The notes: generated from the sequence alone by a model not told the origin. Counted from the first letter of the stretch, positions 36,900 to 46,602 are shown. The stretch is 64,000 bases of DNA from Enterococcus ratti (GCF_001886195.1 NZ_JXLB01000008.1:59820-123819); one strand, 5' to 3'. Translations and numbers: made by a program.

Positions 36900-37587
36900 A
36901 AGTAAATTACAGCGATATCTTGAAGTTATCCAAGTATGTGATTCTACTTTTCCTATAGGAACGTTTAATCATTCTTATGGAATGGAAACTTATTTACGTG
37001 AAGGAACAGTCACTGATGCAGCCGAATTTGCAAAATGGTTAACGGCTTACTTAGACACGCAATTTCATTTTGGTGAAGGCTTGCTGATTCATTTATGTTA
37101 TGAAAATCTTCCCCAAGATTTAGAAAAAATATGGCAATACGATCAAATCATTACCCATTCAACCCAAGCGTTGGAAACAAGAAAAGGAACAAAAATGATT
37201 GCAAAGCAAATGATCACTTTGATTCAATCGTTATATACGATTGAGCTGTTAGAGTGTTATGAAAAACGGATAAAAGATGGATTGTCGCAAGGGCACCCTG
37301 CCATTATTTTTGCTATTTTTGCAAAAGACCGTGGGTTAACAGCTTCTGAAGCTATTTGTTTTTATGGCTATAGTATTTTATCAACCATGATCCAAAATGC
37401 TGTACGAACAATCCCACTAGGACAAAAAGATGGTCAACAAATATTAACTAATTTATTTCCCAAATTACTTAATTTATCTGAACGTATTAAAGAAAAAGAC
37501 AGTTCCTATCTTGGTGCAACGATGCCTGGGATTGAATTATCACAAATTAGACACGAAACTCAAGTATTTCGTTTATTTATGTCATAG
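36892..37587 (+). CDS. ureF: Urease accessory protein UreF
   Basis: The 231-residue all-helical protein bridges UreD and the GTPase UreG during nickel insertion. Typical features are the N-terminal [21 protein letters not shown] (about 14-34) and the middle [15 protein letters not shown]. Its start overlaps ureE, and ureG follows 17 nt later. Confidence 0.94.
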   Translation: MDKSKLQRYLEVIQVCDSTFPIGTFNHSYGMETYLREGTVTDAAEFAKWLTAYLDTQFHFGEGLLIHLCYENLPQDLEKIWQYDQIITHSTQALETRKGTKMIAKQMITLIQSLYTIELLECYEKRIKDGLSQGHPAIIFAIFAKDRGLTASEAICFYGYSILSTMIQNAVRTIPLGQKDGQQILTNLFPKLLNLSERIKEKDSSYLGATMPGIELSQIRHETQVFRLFMS

Positions 37588-37604
37588 AAGGATGGAAACA
37601 AATC

Positions 37605-38222
37605 ATGAAAAATACAATGGTTATTGGTGTAGGCGGTCCAGTTGGATCAGGAAAAACACTTTTGATTGAACGCTTGACTCGAGAATTAAGCAAAGAATTA
37701 GAAGTAGCAGTTATTACAAACGATATTTATACCAAAGAAGATGCAAAATTTTTGACGAAGAATTCCATTTTACCACAAGAGCGTATTATTGGTGTAGAAA
37801 CAGGAGGATGTCCACATACAGCTATTCGTGAAGATGCGTCAATGAATTTTTCTGCTATCGAAGAGTTAGAAACTCGTTTTCCTAATTTAGATCTTATTTT
37901 TTTGGAAAGTGGAGGGGACAATTTAGCAGCTACATTCAGTCCGGACCTTGTTGATTTTTCAATTTATATTATTGATGTAGCTCAAGGAGAAAAAATTCCT
38001 AGAAAAGCCGGACAAGGGATGATTAAAAGTGACTTATTTATTATTAATAAAACTGATTTAGCTCCTTTTGTAGGTGCAGATCTTGAAGTGATGAAAAAAG
38101 ATACTTCCGTTTTTAGAAAAGCAGATTCATTTTTGTTTACAAATTTGAGAGAAAAAGAAGGATTAAAAGAAGTAGAAGAATGGATTCGTAAAAATTGTTT
38201 ACTTGAGGATTTAGAAAAATGA
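37605..38222 (+). CDS. ureG: Urease accessory GTPase UreG
   Basis: This SIMIBI-class GTPase of 205 residues powers carbamylation and nickel delivery to urease. It has P-loop [14 protein letters not shown] near 7-20, the metal-binding [17 protein letters not shown] with the Cys-Pro-His motif, [13 protein letters not shown] and the guanine-specificity NKTDLAP. It overlaps ureD by 4 nt. Confidence 0.97.
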   Translation: MKNTMVIGVGGPVGSGKTLLIERLTRELSKELEVAVITNDIYTKEDAKFLTKNSILPQERIIGVETGGCPHTAIREDASMNFSAIEELETRFPNLDLIFLESGGDNLAATFSPDLVDFSIYIIDVAQGEKIPRKAGQGMIKSDLFIINKTDLAPFVGADLEVMKKDTSVFRKADSFLFTNLREKEGLKEVEEWIRKNCLLEDLEK

Positions 38223-39043
38223 TAGATAAAGCAGATGGAATCATTGATCTTCTTTTTGCACAAGTTTCTGGCAGAACGATCGCAAAAAAAGTATATCATG
38301 AAGGAAATTCAAGAATTTCCTCTAATGTACGGTTGTTAACAGAAGATACCCCTTGTTATTATTTGATAAGTACAGGTGGCGGTTTTGTAGAAGGTGAATC
38401 ATACGTCACTAAACTTGAAGTTTTGTCTGGATCACATGTGATAGTGAAAAATCAGACGCCGACATATGTTTACAAATGTGAAAATGAAAAGACGACTACA
38501 CAAAAGAACTTAGTTAAGCTGACTACTGGTTTTTTGGAATATTTGACGCATGAAGTGATTCCTTATAAAAAGGCAATTTATGAGCAAGAAACTATTATTC
38601 GAATGGATAGCGTCTCTACTTTAGTGTATTCAGATGGGGTGACGGCTGGGTGGTCTGAGGATGAACAAGTTTTTACCTTCAATCAGTTAAAGCAAAAGAC
38701 AAAAATTTTTTTTGAAGAAGAGTTAGTTTTTAATGATTATCTTTTTTTAAATCCTAAGGAACAGCCAATGACAGAATTAGGGTATTTTGAAGGAAAAACA
38801 AATTACAATACTTTAATTATTATTGATCCAGCTATTGATGAAGAGTTTGTACATGAACTTCGAGTAAAATTAAGTCAACAAGAAACGACTTTGCGCTACG
38901 GTCTATCTTTATTAAGCGTGCCGGGAATAGTGTTACGCGTACTAGGAAATTCGGCAGCTGAAAATAAACAGTTGATTTATTCTGCAATTAACTATTTTAG
39001 AGCAAAATATCATCAACTTCCACATTTAAATGATCAAATATAA
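38219..39043 (+). CDS. ureD: Urease accessory protein UreD (UreH)
   Basis: The 274-residue scaffold protein binds apourease and, with UreF and UreG, forms the nickel-transfer complex. It shows the family pattern [21 protein letters not shown] near 46-66 and [13 protein letters not shown]. It is the last urease gene; order EFGD matches the Streptococcus salivarius-type operon. The first crcB gene begins 14 nt later in the same direction. Confidence 0.92.
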   Translation: MIDKADGIIDLLFAQVSGRTIAKKVYHEGNSRISSNVRLLTEDTPCYYLISTGGGFVEGESYVTKLEVLSGSHVIVKNQTPTYVYKCENEKTTTQKNLVKLTTGFLEYLTHEVIPYKKAIYEQETIIRMDSVSTLVYSDGVTAGWSEDEQVFTFNQLKQKTKIFFEEELVFNDYLFLNPKEQPMTELGYFEGKTNYNTLIIIDPAIDEEFVHELRVKLSQQETTLRYGLSLLSVPGIVLRVLGNSAAENKQLIYSAINYFRAKYHQLPHLNDQI

Positions 39044-39057
39044 AAGAGGATGAGGAA

Positions 39058-39420
39058 ATGGTCAGTCAATATATATTAGTAGGTATTGGTTGTTTTTTAG
39101 GCGGTTGTTTAAGAAATTTTTTTAGTCACCAATACAATAGCAGTAAGCATAGCTATCCATTAGGTACATTCATTGCCAACATTGTGGGAGCATTTTTAAT
39201 TGGTTTCTTTTGTTCCAGTTTTATTCAACGTGAAGAAACGCTGTATCTTTTTCTTGCAACCGGATTTTGTGGTGGTTTAACGACCTTTTCGACCTTTAAT
39301 TCAGAAGTAATGAAAGATTTTATGAATGGGAAAATAACTAGTGGTTTTTATTATTGGATCGGTAGTTTTATTTGTTCTATTTTAGCAGTATTTTTAGGAT
39401 TCTTTATTGGACAGTATTAA
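39058..39420 (+). CDS. crcB: CrcB/Fluc fluoride channel subunit 1
   Basis: The 120-residue protein has four membrane segments and is of the dual-topology fluoride channel family. Signatures are GIGCFLGGCLRNF near the start, the pore asparagine in TFIANIVGAFLIGF and the Na+-site/phenylalanine-box loop GFCGGLTTFSTFNSE. It lowers cytoplasmic fluoride. It is only 14 nt after ureD, with no room for a fluoride riboswitch, so it should be expressed with urease. Confidence 0.93.
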   Translation: MVSQYILVGIGCFLGGCLRNFFSHQYNSSKHSYPLGTFIANIVGAFLIGFFCSSFIQREETLYLFLATGFCGGLTTFSTFNSEVMKDFMNGKITSGFYYWIGSFICSILAVFLGFFIGQY

Positions 39421-39441
39421 AAAGTAAGGAAGGCAAATGGA

Positions 39442-39846
39442 ATGACAAAAGTAAAAAACTATATGATTGTTGGCTTTGGCTGTTTTTTTGGTGGGATGCT
39501 TCGTTACTTTTTAGAGAATTTATGGGTAAAAGACAAGCTAAATTTTCCATTAGGTACGTTTTCTGCTGATTTTCTTGGCTGCTTGATTATGGGGATGGCG
39601 ATTGGTTATTTTTCTATGAAAAGTCAGGCGTCGTCAAAAGTGAAAACTTTTTTAACGACTGGCTTTTGTGGAGGGCTAACAACGTTTTCTTCTTTTGCAC
39701 TTGAAGTAATGAAATATTTGAGGCAAGATGCTCTAACATTAGCGGCTTATTATACTATTCTTAATTTATTTTTTGGAATTATTGCTATTTTTTGCGGTTT
39801 GCGATTAACGGCGATGATCCTTAAACCTAAAAATGTGAAGGAATAG
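39442..39846 (+). CDS. crcB: CrcB/Fluc fluoride channel subunit 2
   Basis: The second Fluc protein, 134 residues, has GFGCFFGGMLRYF, the polar-track region GTFSADFLGCLIMG (an Asp where subunit 1 has Asn) and GFCGGLTTFSSFALEV. Adjacent pairs of different crcB genes are common in Gram-positive bacteria and generally form heterodimers with opposite insertion. It follows subunit 1 after 21 nt with an AAGGAAGG ribosome site. Confidence 0.93.
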   Translation: MTKVKNYMIVGFGCFFGGMLRYFLENLWVKDKLNFPLGTFSADFLGCLIMGMAIGYFSMKSQASSKVKTFLTTGFCGGLTTFSSFALEVMKYLRQDALTLAAYYTILNLFFGIIAIFCGLRLTAMILKPKNVKE

Positions 39847-40476
39847 TTCTTTTAACTAGTAAATTTAGAAAAGAAGATGGCTTAAGCGATCCAATGATTC
39901 AATGAATGGTGTTGGAAAAAAGCTATTTATTTGTTTCATCAATTCACTCGTGTGAAAGTTATGGTAAAATGAGGAGTGTTTTATTAAACTTTTGTTTTTA
40001 ACGGTAAAAAGTTCAGATAATATGCTAAATTTTGATGAAACTTAAAAGGATCAGAGAGACTTTTATCATTAAAAAGTTCATTGGTCCAAGATGTAGTGAT
40101 TATATTTACTATTTATTAAGTTGGACGGTCTAATAAGTTGATCAAAGAATAATGAATAGATATCACTTTATACAGCTTGGTGTTGATAGAAAATGTAGTT
40201 GTTTTTGTCAACACTTTTTTTAAAAGATGCGTAAGCGTTTTCTAGTTTATCAATAATATAGATTGATAAACATTTCTACATATGGATGAATCGTTTTTAG
40301 TAATGCGATGTTTTATAACAGCAGTCGACATGAATTAAATAATTTGTTAGTTCCATTAAAAAATAAGCCGGTATTTACAAAATTTGTTTAACAAATTTTG
40401 TAAATACCGGCTTGTTCTATGGGATAAATATTCTATTTTAAGTTAGCAGTTAGAGCTCAATTCTGTTGATTATTCT
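39847..40476. other. Gap after the urease-crcB operon
   Basis: No gene is seen. A weak cre-like stretch (CGTAAGCGTTTTCT near 40230) has two mismatches. The perfect 24-bp inverted repeat at 40365 lies near the right end. Confidence 0.45.
40365..40413. terminator. 24-bp perfect inverted repeat between convergent genes
   Basis: AAGCCGGTATTTACAAAATT plus TGTT (40365-40388) is exactly complementary to 40390-40413 with a single central T. It lies between crcB and the convergent secreted-protein gene, so a bidirectional terminator is likely, although the T-run is inside the stem. Confidence 0.6.
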
Positions 40477-41364
40477 TTAAAAGGAAGAATTTTGTTCCAT
40501 GAAAGCATCACTAGCATCTTGAAGTTTCCAAGCTAATTCCTGAAGGCCTTTTAGATTCTCAGGAAGAGCATATAATTTGTCTGCTGCAGCTTCTAATTGT
40601 TCTTGAGTAATATCGGGTCTAGGTGTATTACCATTATATAAAGCATCTACTGCTTTTTTTGCTTCTTCAAGTTTCAAGCTATCTAGATAAGCAGTGTTGG
40701 CTTTTTCCAATTTGTTGTACAATGTTTCATATTCCATGAAGTAATAATCATTTGGTAAAGCTTCTAATTTTTCTAAAGCAAGGTCTAGTTGTTCTTGAGT
40801 AATATTAGGTTTAGGTTTTCGACCATTAAATAAATTATTGATTGCTTTTGTTGCTTCTTCAAGTTGTAAAGTGATATTTTCTAATTGTCCATTTCTCACC
40901 ATATACGTGTAATTACCTGAAGTATTACCTTTTAAGTCCGCATTGCTTACAATGAAATTGGCATCATTAGCTTCACGGTGTGTGATTGTTACAATGTCAC
41001 CTTCTTCTAAATGAATATTTTTTTGTCCTGCGGCTAAAAGTTTATTTCCAATGAAGTCTTTGCTAAAAACAGAGTATCCTACACGTTTTACTTTTATGCT
41101 TGCATAAGCATTTCTAAACTTTGTGTCTGGCTTGACAGCAAATGTTTGCAAATGAAGGTTATTTTTAGTGACATTAATTTGTGCAAATGTTGCATGGTTA
41201 GCTCCTTTTAAAGTAAAACTTTGTGTTGCTTCTTGAGAAACAACTTGACTAGTGCTGGATGAAGAAGGAGCTGTTTGAGCAGCTAGGGCTTGTGGACTTA
41301 CTGCAAATAGGTTTGAGAACAACATAATTCCAGCAGCTGAAGTAACAATCATTTTCTTTTTCAT
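40477..41364 (-). CDS. Secreted protein with two Cry1Ac-D-VI-like helical repeats
   Basis: The 295-residue protein has a signal peptide (1-28, ending ALAAQ) and a Ser/Thr linker. A beta-rich domain follows (about 48-165, starting SFTLKGANHATFAQINV). Two helical repeats of about 60 residues complete it. Repeat one has EEATKAINNLFNGRKPKPNI and repeat two has EEAKKAVDALYNGNTPRPDI, each followed by TQEQLxxAxxKLxALP. This matches the short helical modules annotated as toxin Cry1Ac domain D-VI-related in Listeria and Enterococcus surface proteins. There is no LPxTG anchor, so it is probably released. Its function is unknown; adhesion or ligand binding is plausible. Confidence 0.75.
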   Translation of the reverse strand: MKKKMIVTSAAGIMLFSNLFAVSPQALAAQTAPSSSSTSQVVSQEATQSFTLKGANHATFAQINVTKNNLHLQTFAVKPDTKFRNAYASIKVKRVGYSVFSKDFIGNKLLAAGQKNIHLEEGDIVTITHREANDANFIVSNADLKGNTSGNYTYMVRNGQLENITLQLEEATKAINNLFNGRKPKPNITQEQLDLALEKLEALPNDYYFMEYETLYNKLEKANTAYLDSLKLEEAKKAVDALYNGNTPRPDITQEQLEAAADKLYALPENLKGLQELAWKLQDASDAFMEQNSSF

Positions 41365-42336
41365 TATAGATTTCCTCTTCTTTCTATTTGGAATTTAAGT
41401 AGTATTACTATTGGATTTAATCATAAAACAATTTAAAAGAAGTATTTTTTTTGTTTTTTAAAGGAAATAAATGTTCTATTTATTTATAAAAAACGAACTA
41501 AAAATATAGTTTTGCTAAGAGAAGTGAATGAAAAAATAGTTTTTTAAATGTTAGCTAGGTTTAAGAAATTAGCGGAACAGAATGAAAAGAATAGGCTTGA
41601 AGATTATTTCAGAAAAAATTATGTAGGTATTTTTTTGATGCTTATGGGGAAGGAAGTAATGTTCAAAGAAACATGATTTGTTTAAAGATAAACTTGCTTT
41701 TTTAACGAAGAGTTTCATTTGGTGAAGGAGTAATGCAGCTAACTATTGGTATTGACAATTCACAATAGAAATTGGATTAATGTTTCAATTACCTCCTTAA
41801 CTGAATACTTTTTAGCTAATTATCTTCTTTTCAATTTGTTTTAAGTATTCTTATTTATAGATGCTTATTATTTTTAGTGCAAGTTAGCCATAAAATACTA
41901 TCAACTAAAAGCTTAATTTTGAAGTGTACCCCTTAATTGGAACTAATGTCCAAGTTAAGGAATGCACTTTATTTTTGAAACGATAAATTTTTAAGTTAGT
42001 GAGAAGATAAATGAATGAAAATTGTATCGTTATCTGCACATCGTTTCTTTTTTAGTTATAGAAAGAGTCAATTGTATAAGATGAAAAAAATAAAAAGAAG
42101 ATGAACCGACATTAATTACTACTGTTAAGGCTGGTTTAGTCATATTTGAAGTATAAGGAAAAACTAGTACCGAGCAGCCACTATTTCTTTTTTTGAGCTT
42201 GAAAGGGAGTTTTAAAGGAGCTGCTTTTTTTCAAGACCGCTAAAAATTTTAAACGATAAAAGATTATTTCACTAGTTTTTACTTCAATTAGTTCAAAGCG
42301 TATTTATCATTTTTCAAAAAAGTTGACCTTCTGCAG
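41365..42336. other. 970-nt gap with a transposon-like hairpin
   Basis: No gene is supported. The most structured part is an imperfect inverted repeat at 41922-41970. A GAGCAGC near 42172 could pair with GCTGC before a T-run near 42227 as a weak terminator for plus-strand transcription. Decayed coding fragments are possible but not recognisable. Confidence 0.4.
41922..41970. repeat. Imperfect inverted repeat resembling IS ends
   Basis: AAGTGTACCCCTTAATTGGA (41922-41941) pairs with TCCAAGTTAAGGAATGCACT (41949-41968) with a few mismatches around a 7-nt loop. The GTGTACCCC ... AATTGG wording is like the ends of some IS3-type elements, but no transposase is present. Confidence 0.4.
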
Positions 42337-43275
42337 TTATTTTAGAGGGGATTTTTTTGTTTTTTCAGTTTCACGAATAATATAGACTGGCCGTTGTTTT
42401 GTCTCAAGAAAAATCTTTCCGATATATTTACCTATAATTCCAAGGCATAGCAACTGGATACCGCCGATAAACAAAAAGATAGATACCATCGAAGGCCAAC
42501 CAGCTGTAGGATCGCCAAAGAACAAGGCACGCAAAATAATAAATAAAATAGCAATTCCTGAGATTGCACATGCTAAAGCACCAACAAAAGAAGCAATCGT
42601 AAGTGGAACGTCTGAAAAATTAACAATGCCATCAATAGAGTAATTGAAAAGTTTCCAAAACGACCAAGAAGTTTCACCCGCTACACGCTCACGGTTTTCA
42701 AAGGAAATATATTCTGTTTTAAACCCAACCCAACTAAATAATCCCTTTGAAAAACGATTGTATTCAGTTAACTCTAAAACGGCATCTACCATTTGCCGAG
42801 TCATCAAGCGGAAGTCTCTAGCGCCATCTACCATTTCTGTATCACTGATTTTATTGATTAACTGGTAAAATCGTTTTGCAAAAAAACTACGAAGGACAGG
42901 TTCTCCATCTCTAGTAGAACGACGTGTTCCGACACAATCAATCTCAGATGTGAGGATTTTTTCGATCATTTTCGGTAGTAATTCTGGTGGATCTTGTAAA
43001 TCGACGTCCATGACAGTGATGAGTTCCCCCGTAGAAGCCTTTAAACCTGCATAAAGGGCAGCTTCTTTTCCAAAATTTCGAGAAAAAGAAACAAACCTGA
43101 CATACTCATAATTTTTAGATAATCGTTTAATAACTTGTAACGTGCCATCGGATGAGCCATCATCGATAAATAAGTACTCAAACTCATGCTCACCTTTGAA
43201 TTTTTCTACTTCATCGAAGAAAAGTGGAATCGTTTTTTCTTCGTTAAAGCATGGTACAATAATCGATATTTTCAT
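42337..43275 (-). CDS. Polyprenyl-phosphate glycosyltransferase (GtrB/DPM-like, GT2)
   Basis: The 312-residue protein has a GT-A domain (VPCFNEEKTI near 7-16, FIDDGSSDGT near 36-45, DVDLQDPPE with the DxD near 94) and two C-terminal membrane helices (about 230-260 and 268-295). The RDFRLM block is near 153-158. Such enzymes transfer a sugar from a nucleotide to undecaprenyl phosphate for later use on wall polymers or lipids. No flippase or partner transferase is adjacent, so the acceptor pathway is unknown. Confidence 0.88.
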   Translation of the reverse strand: MKISIIVPCFNEEKTIPLFFDEVEKFKGEHEFEYLFIDDGSSDGTLQVIKRLSKNYEYVRFVSFSRNFGKEAALYAGLKASTGELITVMDVDLQDPPELLPKMIEKILTSEIDCVGTRRSTRDGEPVLRSFFAKRFYQLINKISDTEMVDGARDFRLMTRQMVDAVLELTEYNRFSKGLFSWVGFKTEYISFENRERVAGETSWSFWKLFNYSIDGIVNFSDVPLTIASFVGALACAISGIAILFIILRALFFGDPTAGWPSMVSIFLFIGGIQLLCLGIIGKYIGKIFLETKQRPVYIIRETEKTKKSPLK

Positions 43276-43493
43276 AATACAGTTCCTTTCACATCAATGC
43301 TTTCTAACAGATATCCTAAAATAATGTTGGTATCTAAGCATTACTTTAAGTAATTATCGTTTTTAGTTTATCATTGAAATGGGAATTAATAAAATTTTAG
43401 ATTGCACTTTTAGTAAAAATATTAGAAAATAATTGAAAAGTTAAAAACGCTAAGGAGGAAAGCCTACTTAGCCATTATGAATTAGGTGATAAA

Positions 43494-43970
43494 ATGAAAA
43501 TAAATACGCCAATTGGAGAATTGTGGTTAGCTGCGGATGATGTTGGACTAACAGCAATTTCTTTTCAATTAATTGTCGAAAAAAAAGGGACCAACTCCAA
43601 AATTTTAGAAGTAGCAAAGGAGCAGCTACAAGAATATTTTGACGGAATCAGGCAGATATTTACCCTTCCTCTGTCAATTCAAAAAGGAACAGTTTTTCAA
43701 AAAAAAGTTTGGCAAGCTCTTCAAGAAATTCCATATGGGCAACGACGAACTTATAAGGAAATAGCAGAAGCAGTCGCCAGCCCGAAAGCCGTAAGGGCAA
43801 TTGGACAAGCCAACCGATTGAATCCTCTTCCTATAGTTATCCCTTGTCATCGAGTAATTGGACAAAATGGTCAATTGGTTGGATACATGGGAAACACAGA
43901 AAATGGACTTTTGATTAAACAACGATTACTCGAATTAGAAGTAGCTTTTTCAAATACGTCAATTGATTGA
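43494..43970 (+). CDS. ogt: Methylated-DNA-[protein]-cysteine S-methyltransferase
   Basis: This suicide DNA-repair protein removes methyl groups from O6-methylguanine. The 158-residue protein has the active-site motif PIVIPCHRVIG with Cys118, the arginine finger in SPKAVRAIGQANRLNP and the helix-turn-helix region VWQALQEIPYGQRRTYKEIA. The N-terminal half is short, as is usual for Ogt. The start ATG is preceded by TTAGGTGATAAA. Confidence 0.94.
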   Translation: MKINTPIGELWLAADDVGLTAISFQLIVEKKGTNSKILEVAKEQLQEYFDGIRQIFTLPLSIQKGTVFQKKVWQALQEIPYGQRRTYKEIAEAVASPKAVRAIGQANRLNPLPIVIPCHRVIGQNGQLVGYMGNTENGLLIKQRLLELEVAFSNTSID

Positions 43971-44013
43971 ACCTTTCATGACTGAAATCATGAGAGGTTC
44001 AATTCTTAATTTT
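43965..44013 (+). terminator. Terminator after ogt
   Basis: ATTGAACCTTTCATGA pairs with TCATGAGAGGTTCAAT (one mismatch) around CTGAAA, followed by a T-rich stretch. The left arm overlaps the stop codon of ogt. Confidence 0.75.
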
Positions 44014-44322
44014 AATCAACAAGTATTTTGAAAAAGGAATATCGAGAGAATCTCCTTGAATAAATCATTAAAGCCAATCCTCTAATTTTTACAGATACAC
44101 AAAATGACATCAAAGTTTGCGAAAATTGCTAACTTTGATGTTCATGATTGTTTAGGACTTTAGTGTAGTACTAAAAATTCTAGAGAAGTAGCTGACTTTC
44201 ATTTTCTTATAGTAACAGTAAAACTACAAGCCGCCTTTTTAAAAAGAAGCCGAAACGCATCTATTTTTATGAATTTCGATTTCTTTTTAAGATTAAAACT
44301 TCTGTCTGGAAGAACAGTACAG
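44014..44322. other. ogt-TDT gap between convergent genes
   Basis: No gene is seen. An inverted repeat, ACATCAAAGTT at 44107-44117 with AACTTTGATGT at 44131-44141, may be a further terminator. It lies about 180 nt beyond the TDT gene on the minus strand. Confidence 0.45.
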
Positions 44323-45285
44323 TTAAATTTCATTAGGGATATATTTTTTCGTGTTTTTGTGCTCTTTTAGTAAATAAAGAATGTAATGAACCAAAACGTA
44401 AAGAACCATTCCTGTAGCAATGAGCAATTCAACCACTTTCAATATGTTTAAAAGGTTGTTTGGCATACCCAATGAATCAAAATAACGAACGGCCGAAGAC
44501 AACGCAGTTGCAGAAATGACTAATGGGAAAGTAAAAGCTGCATAACTTGGATAAAAATTTAGTTTTAAGAGATGTGGTAGCATGGATAAAACAATAAAAT
44601 ATAAAATTTGAGAAAGAACAAATAATATAACCACTAAGTAAAGAGAAGGTTGACCAAAATTTTTCAAATAACCAGTTAAACAAAGTGATCCCGGTGCAGC
44701 AACGATGGTGATTAACGGCAGTGTTGGATGCGCCATGTTTCTTACGAAAAAGATACGATGAATAATAATCGGTAATAAGAAAACATAACAAGTAAGAGAA
44801 AGCCAAAAGAAAATTTGACCGATAATTGGATAAAAATTACCAGCTGTTACTGTAATTACACCGAAACCGACATAAATAATAAACCAACTTGGATAGATGG
44901 CTTCAATTGATAAATCGGCTTTTATTACATGATGATAAGTAAAATAAAAAACTAAGATCACTTGAAAAATGACTGCACAAAGCCAAATCCATCGCACAAG
45001 TGGGGCGATACTAGAAAATGAAGCAAAGTAAGTACAAACGACCATCAAAGACATTGTAAAAGTGGGCGAAACAGAAGCAATGATCGGATCATGTAACATC
45101 TTTTTCGTATGTTCAAACAGCAAAAATAATTTAATTAACATTAAAGATAATAAAATGATGCTGATTCCACCAATAACATTTCCTAAACGGATCAAATGAT
45201 ATTCTTTGAATAAATTACCTAATGAAGCTAAACCAAGAATAAGCCCACAAATAGGTATAGGAATAACCTTCAAAAAATTCTTCAT
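44323..45285 (-). CDS. TDT-family (TehA/SLAC1-like) transporter
   Basis: The 320-residue protein has ten predicted membrane segments. The opening PIPICGLILGLASLGNL is the first-helix signature of the tellurite-resistance/dicarboxylate transporter family, whose members include anion channels and sulfite exporters. Further family marks are the PTFTMSLMVVCTYFA stretch and the FPLVISATALSSA helix. The substrate cannot be read from sequence. It is divergent from a LysR-type gene with a strong dyad between them, so it is probably the regulated target. Confidence 0.83.
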   Translation of the reverse strand: MKNFLKVIPIPICGLILGLASLGNLFKEYHLIRLGNVIGGISIILLSLMLIKLFLLFEHTKKMLHDPIIASVSPTFTMSLMVVCTYFASFSSIAPLVRWIWLCAVIFQVILVFYFTYHHVIKADLSIEAIYPSWFIIYVGFGVITVTAGNFYPIIGQIFFWLSLTCYVFLLPIIIHRIFFVRNMAHPTLPLITIVAAPGSLCLTGYLKNFGQPSLYLVVILFVLSQILYFIVLSMLPHLLKLNFYPSYAAFTFPLVISATALSSAVRYFDSLGMPNNLLNILKVVELLIATGMVLYVLVHYILYLLKEHKNTKKYIPNEI

Positions 45286-45597
45286 TTATTTATTCTCCTT
45301 TTTAATTAAGTTGACAGTAGATGTATCCTCAGAAATGTAACGATAAGTAATTGGAAAGGGGTGATGTAGTTGCACAAACATGAATGATCGTTTATTGGGA
45401 AAGAAACAAATAGCTCTTTTTACTTATCGTTACATAAACAGAGAAGCTGTTACATTGATTCTGAGGAAGATCAAATAGTTGGGTGTTTCTAGATCTCAAA
45501 TGTTGTGCTTTACATTTACTATTATAACAAAATTATGATATATTTAAATCAAATAGTTATTATACTTATTATAAAAAAAAATTATGGAAGTGAACGT
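45286..45597. promoter_or_regulatory. Divergent TDT/LysR promoter region with a large inverted repeat
   Basis: ATGTAACGATAAGTAA at 45335-45350 is the exact reverse complement of 45420-45435. Overlapping it, TCCTCAGAAATGTAAC at 45326-45341 has a near-complement, GTTACATTGATTCTGAGGA, at 45449-45467. The nested arms span 140 nt between two divergent genes, as expected for LysR-type operators, although the arms are farther apart than a single LysR site. Confidence 0.6.
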
Positions 45598-46431
45598 ATG
45601 TTAAAATTACTAACGACGTTTCGTGTTGTTTACGAGACAAGGAATTTTTCTAGAACAGCCGAACTGCTGTTTTTATCTCAACCGGCTGTTTCTAATCAAG
45701 TCAAACAATTGGAAAGAGAATTAGGTGTGACACTGTTTGAACGTAATGGTCGAAAAGAGATGAAACCTACAAAACAAGCAGAGTTGCTTTATGAGCGAGC
45801 ATTAATTTTGTTAGAAGAATGGCAAGAGACTCAGCAACAATTATTGGATGAACAAAACAAAGAAGAAGTATGTCGGATCGTAGCTTCGCATACATTTGCT
45901 GTTTATTTATTGCCTAAACTACTAAAATATGTTCTTCCTAAACACCCTAAAATTAATTTTATTATTTCTTATGCTAATTCTTATGATGCATTAAATCAAG
46001 TAGCTAAACATGAAGCAGATTTTGGATTTATTGAAAAACCGTTAGAGACAGCTGGCGTTCAAAGATTTGCTTTGATGGACGACGAGTTAGTAATTGCTGG
46101 TGATCCAGAAAGTAAGCTTTGGTTGGTTCGAGAGTCAACTTCAGGTGTTTTTCATTATACACAACGATATTTTGAAGAAAAGAATATTCAAGGTAAAAAG
46201 ATGTTAGTGAAAAGTAATGAGGTTATTGCTGCTCTTTTAAAAGAAGGAGTTGGCTGTTCTATCTTATCAAAACGTGCTGTGCCAGAAACTGTCCCAATGA
46301 AGAGCTTAACTTATCATAGAAAATTCTATTTGATTCAACGAACGAATTTGGTGTCTGAAAATCTGCAATCCATTGCTAAAGAAATTTTGATTTATAATGA
46401 ATTTTACAAAAAAAAGGATGAAAAATGTTGA
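45598..46431 (+). CDS. LysR-type transcriptional regulator
   Basis: The 277-residue protein has the N-terminal winged helix (FRVVYETRNFSRTAELLFLS then QPAVSNQVKQLE, about 7-39) and a periplasmic-binding-protein-like effector domain from about residue 90. The C-terminal half is slightly short for the family. I place the start at ATG 45598 after GGAAGTGA; the frame continues upstream to 45505 but is not LysR-like there. It is divergent from the TDT transporter, which it most likely controls in response to an anion or other small ligand. Confidence 0.88.
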   Translation: MLKLLTTFRVVYETRNFSRTAELLFLSQPAVSNQVKQLERELGVTLFERNGRKEMKPTKQAELLYERALILLEEWQETQQQLLDEQNKEEVCRIVASHTFAVYLLPKLLKYVLPKHPKINFIISYANSYDALNQVAKHEADFGFIEKPLETAGVQRFALMDDELVIAGDPESKLWLVRESTSGVFHYTQRYFEEKNIQGKKMLVKSNEVIAALLKEGVGCSILSKRAVPETVPMKSLTYHRKFYLIQRTNLVSENLQSIAKEILIYNEFYKKKDEKC

Positions 46432-46602
46432 GAAAAATTTTTTCTTGTCGCTTCACAAATGACTAAAAGACAGCTGAATAAATGAATTTAATCTAAAAAA
46501 TATAGTTTTAAGTTTTCACAAATGTATTTTCTTTAGCTTTCAATTATACAGCGTGACCGCTATAATATAAAACAGTATGGTTTTTAAGAAAAGGGATGAA
46601 AC

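Noticed and set aside
41922..41970. Complete insertion sequence
   Set aside because: Only an end-like inverted repeat is seen, with no transposase frame within several hundred bases.
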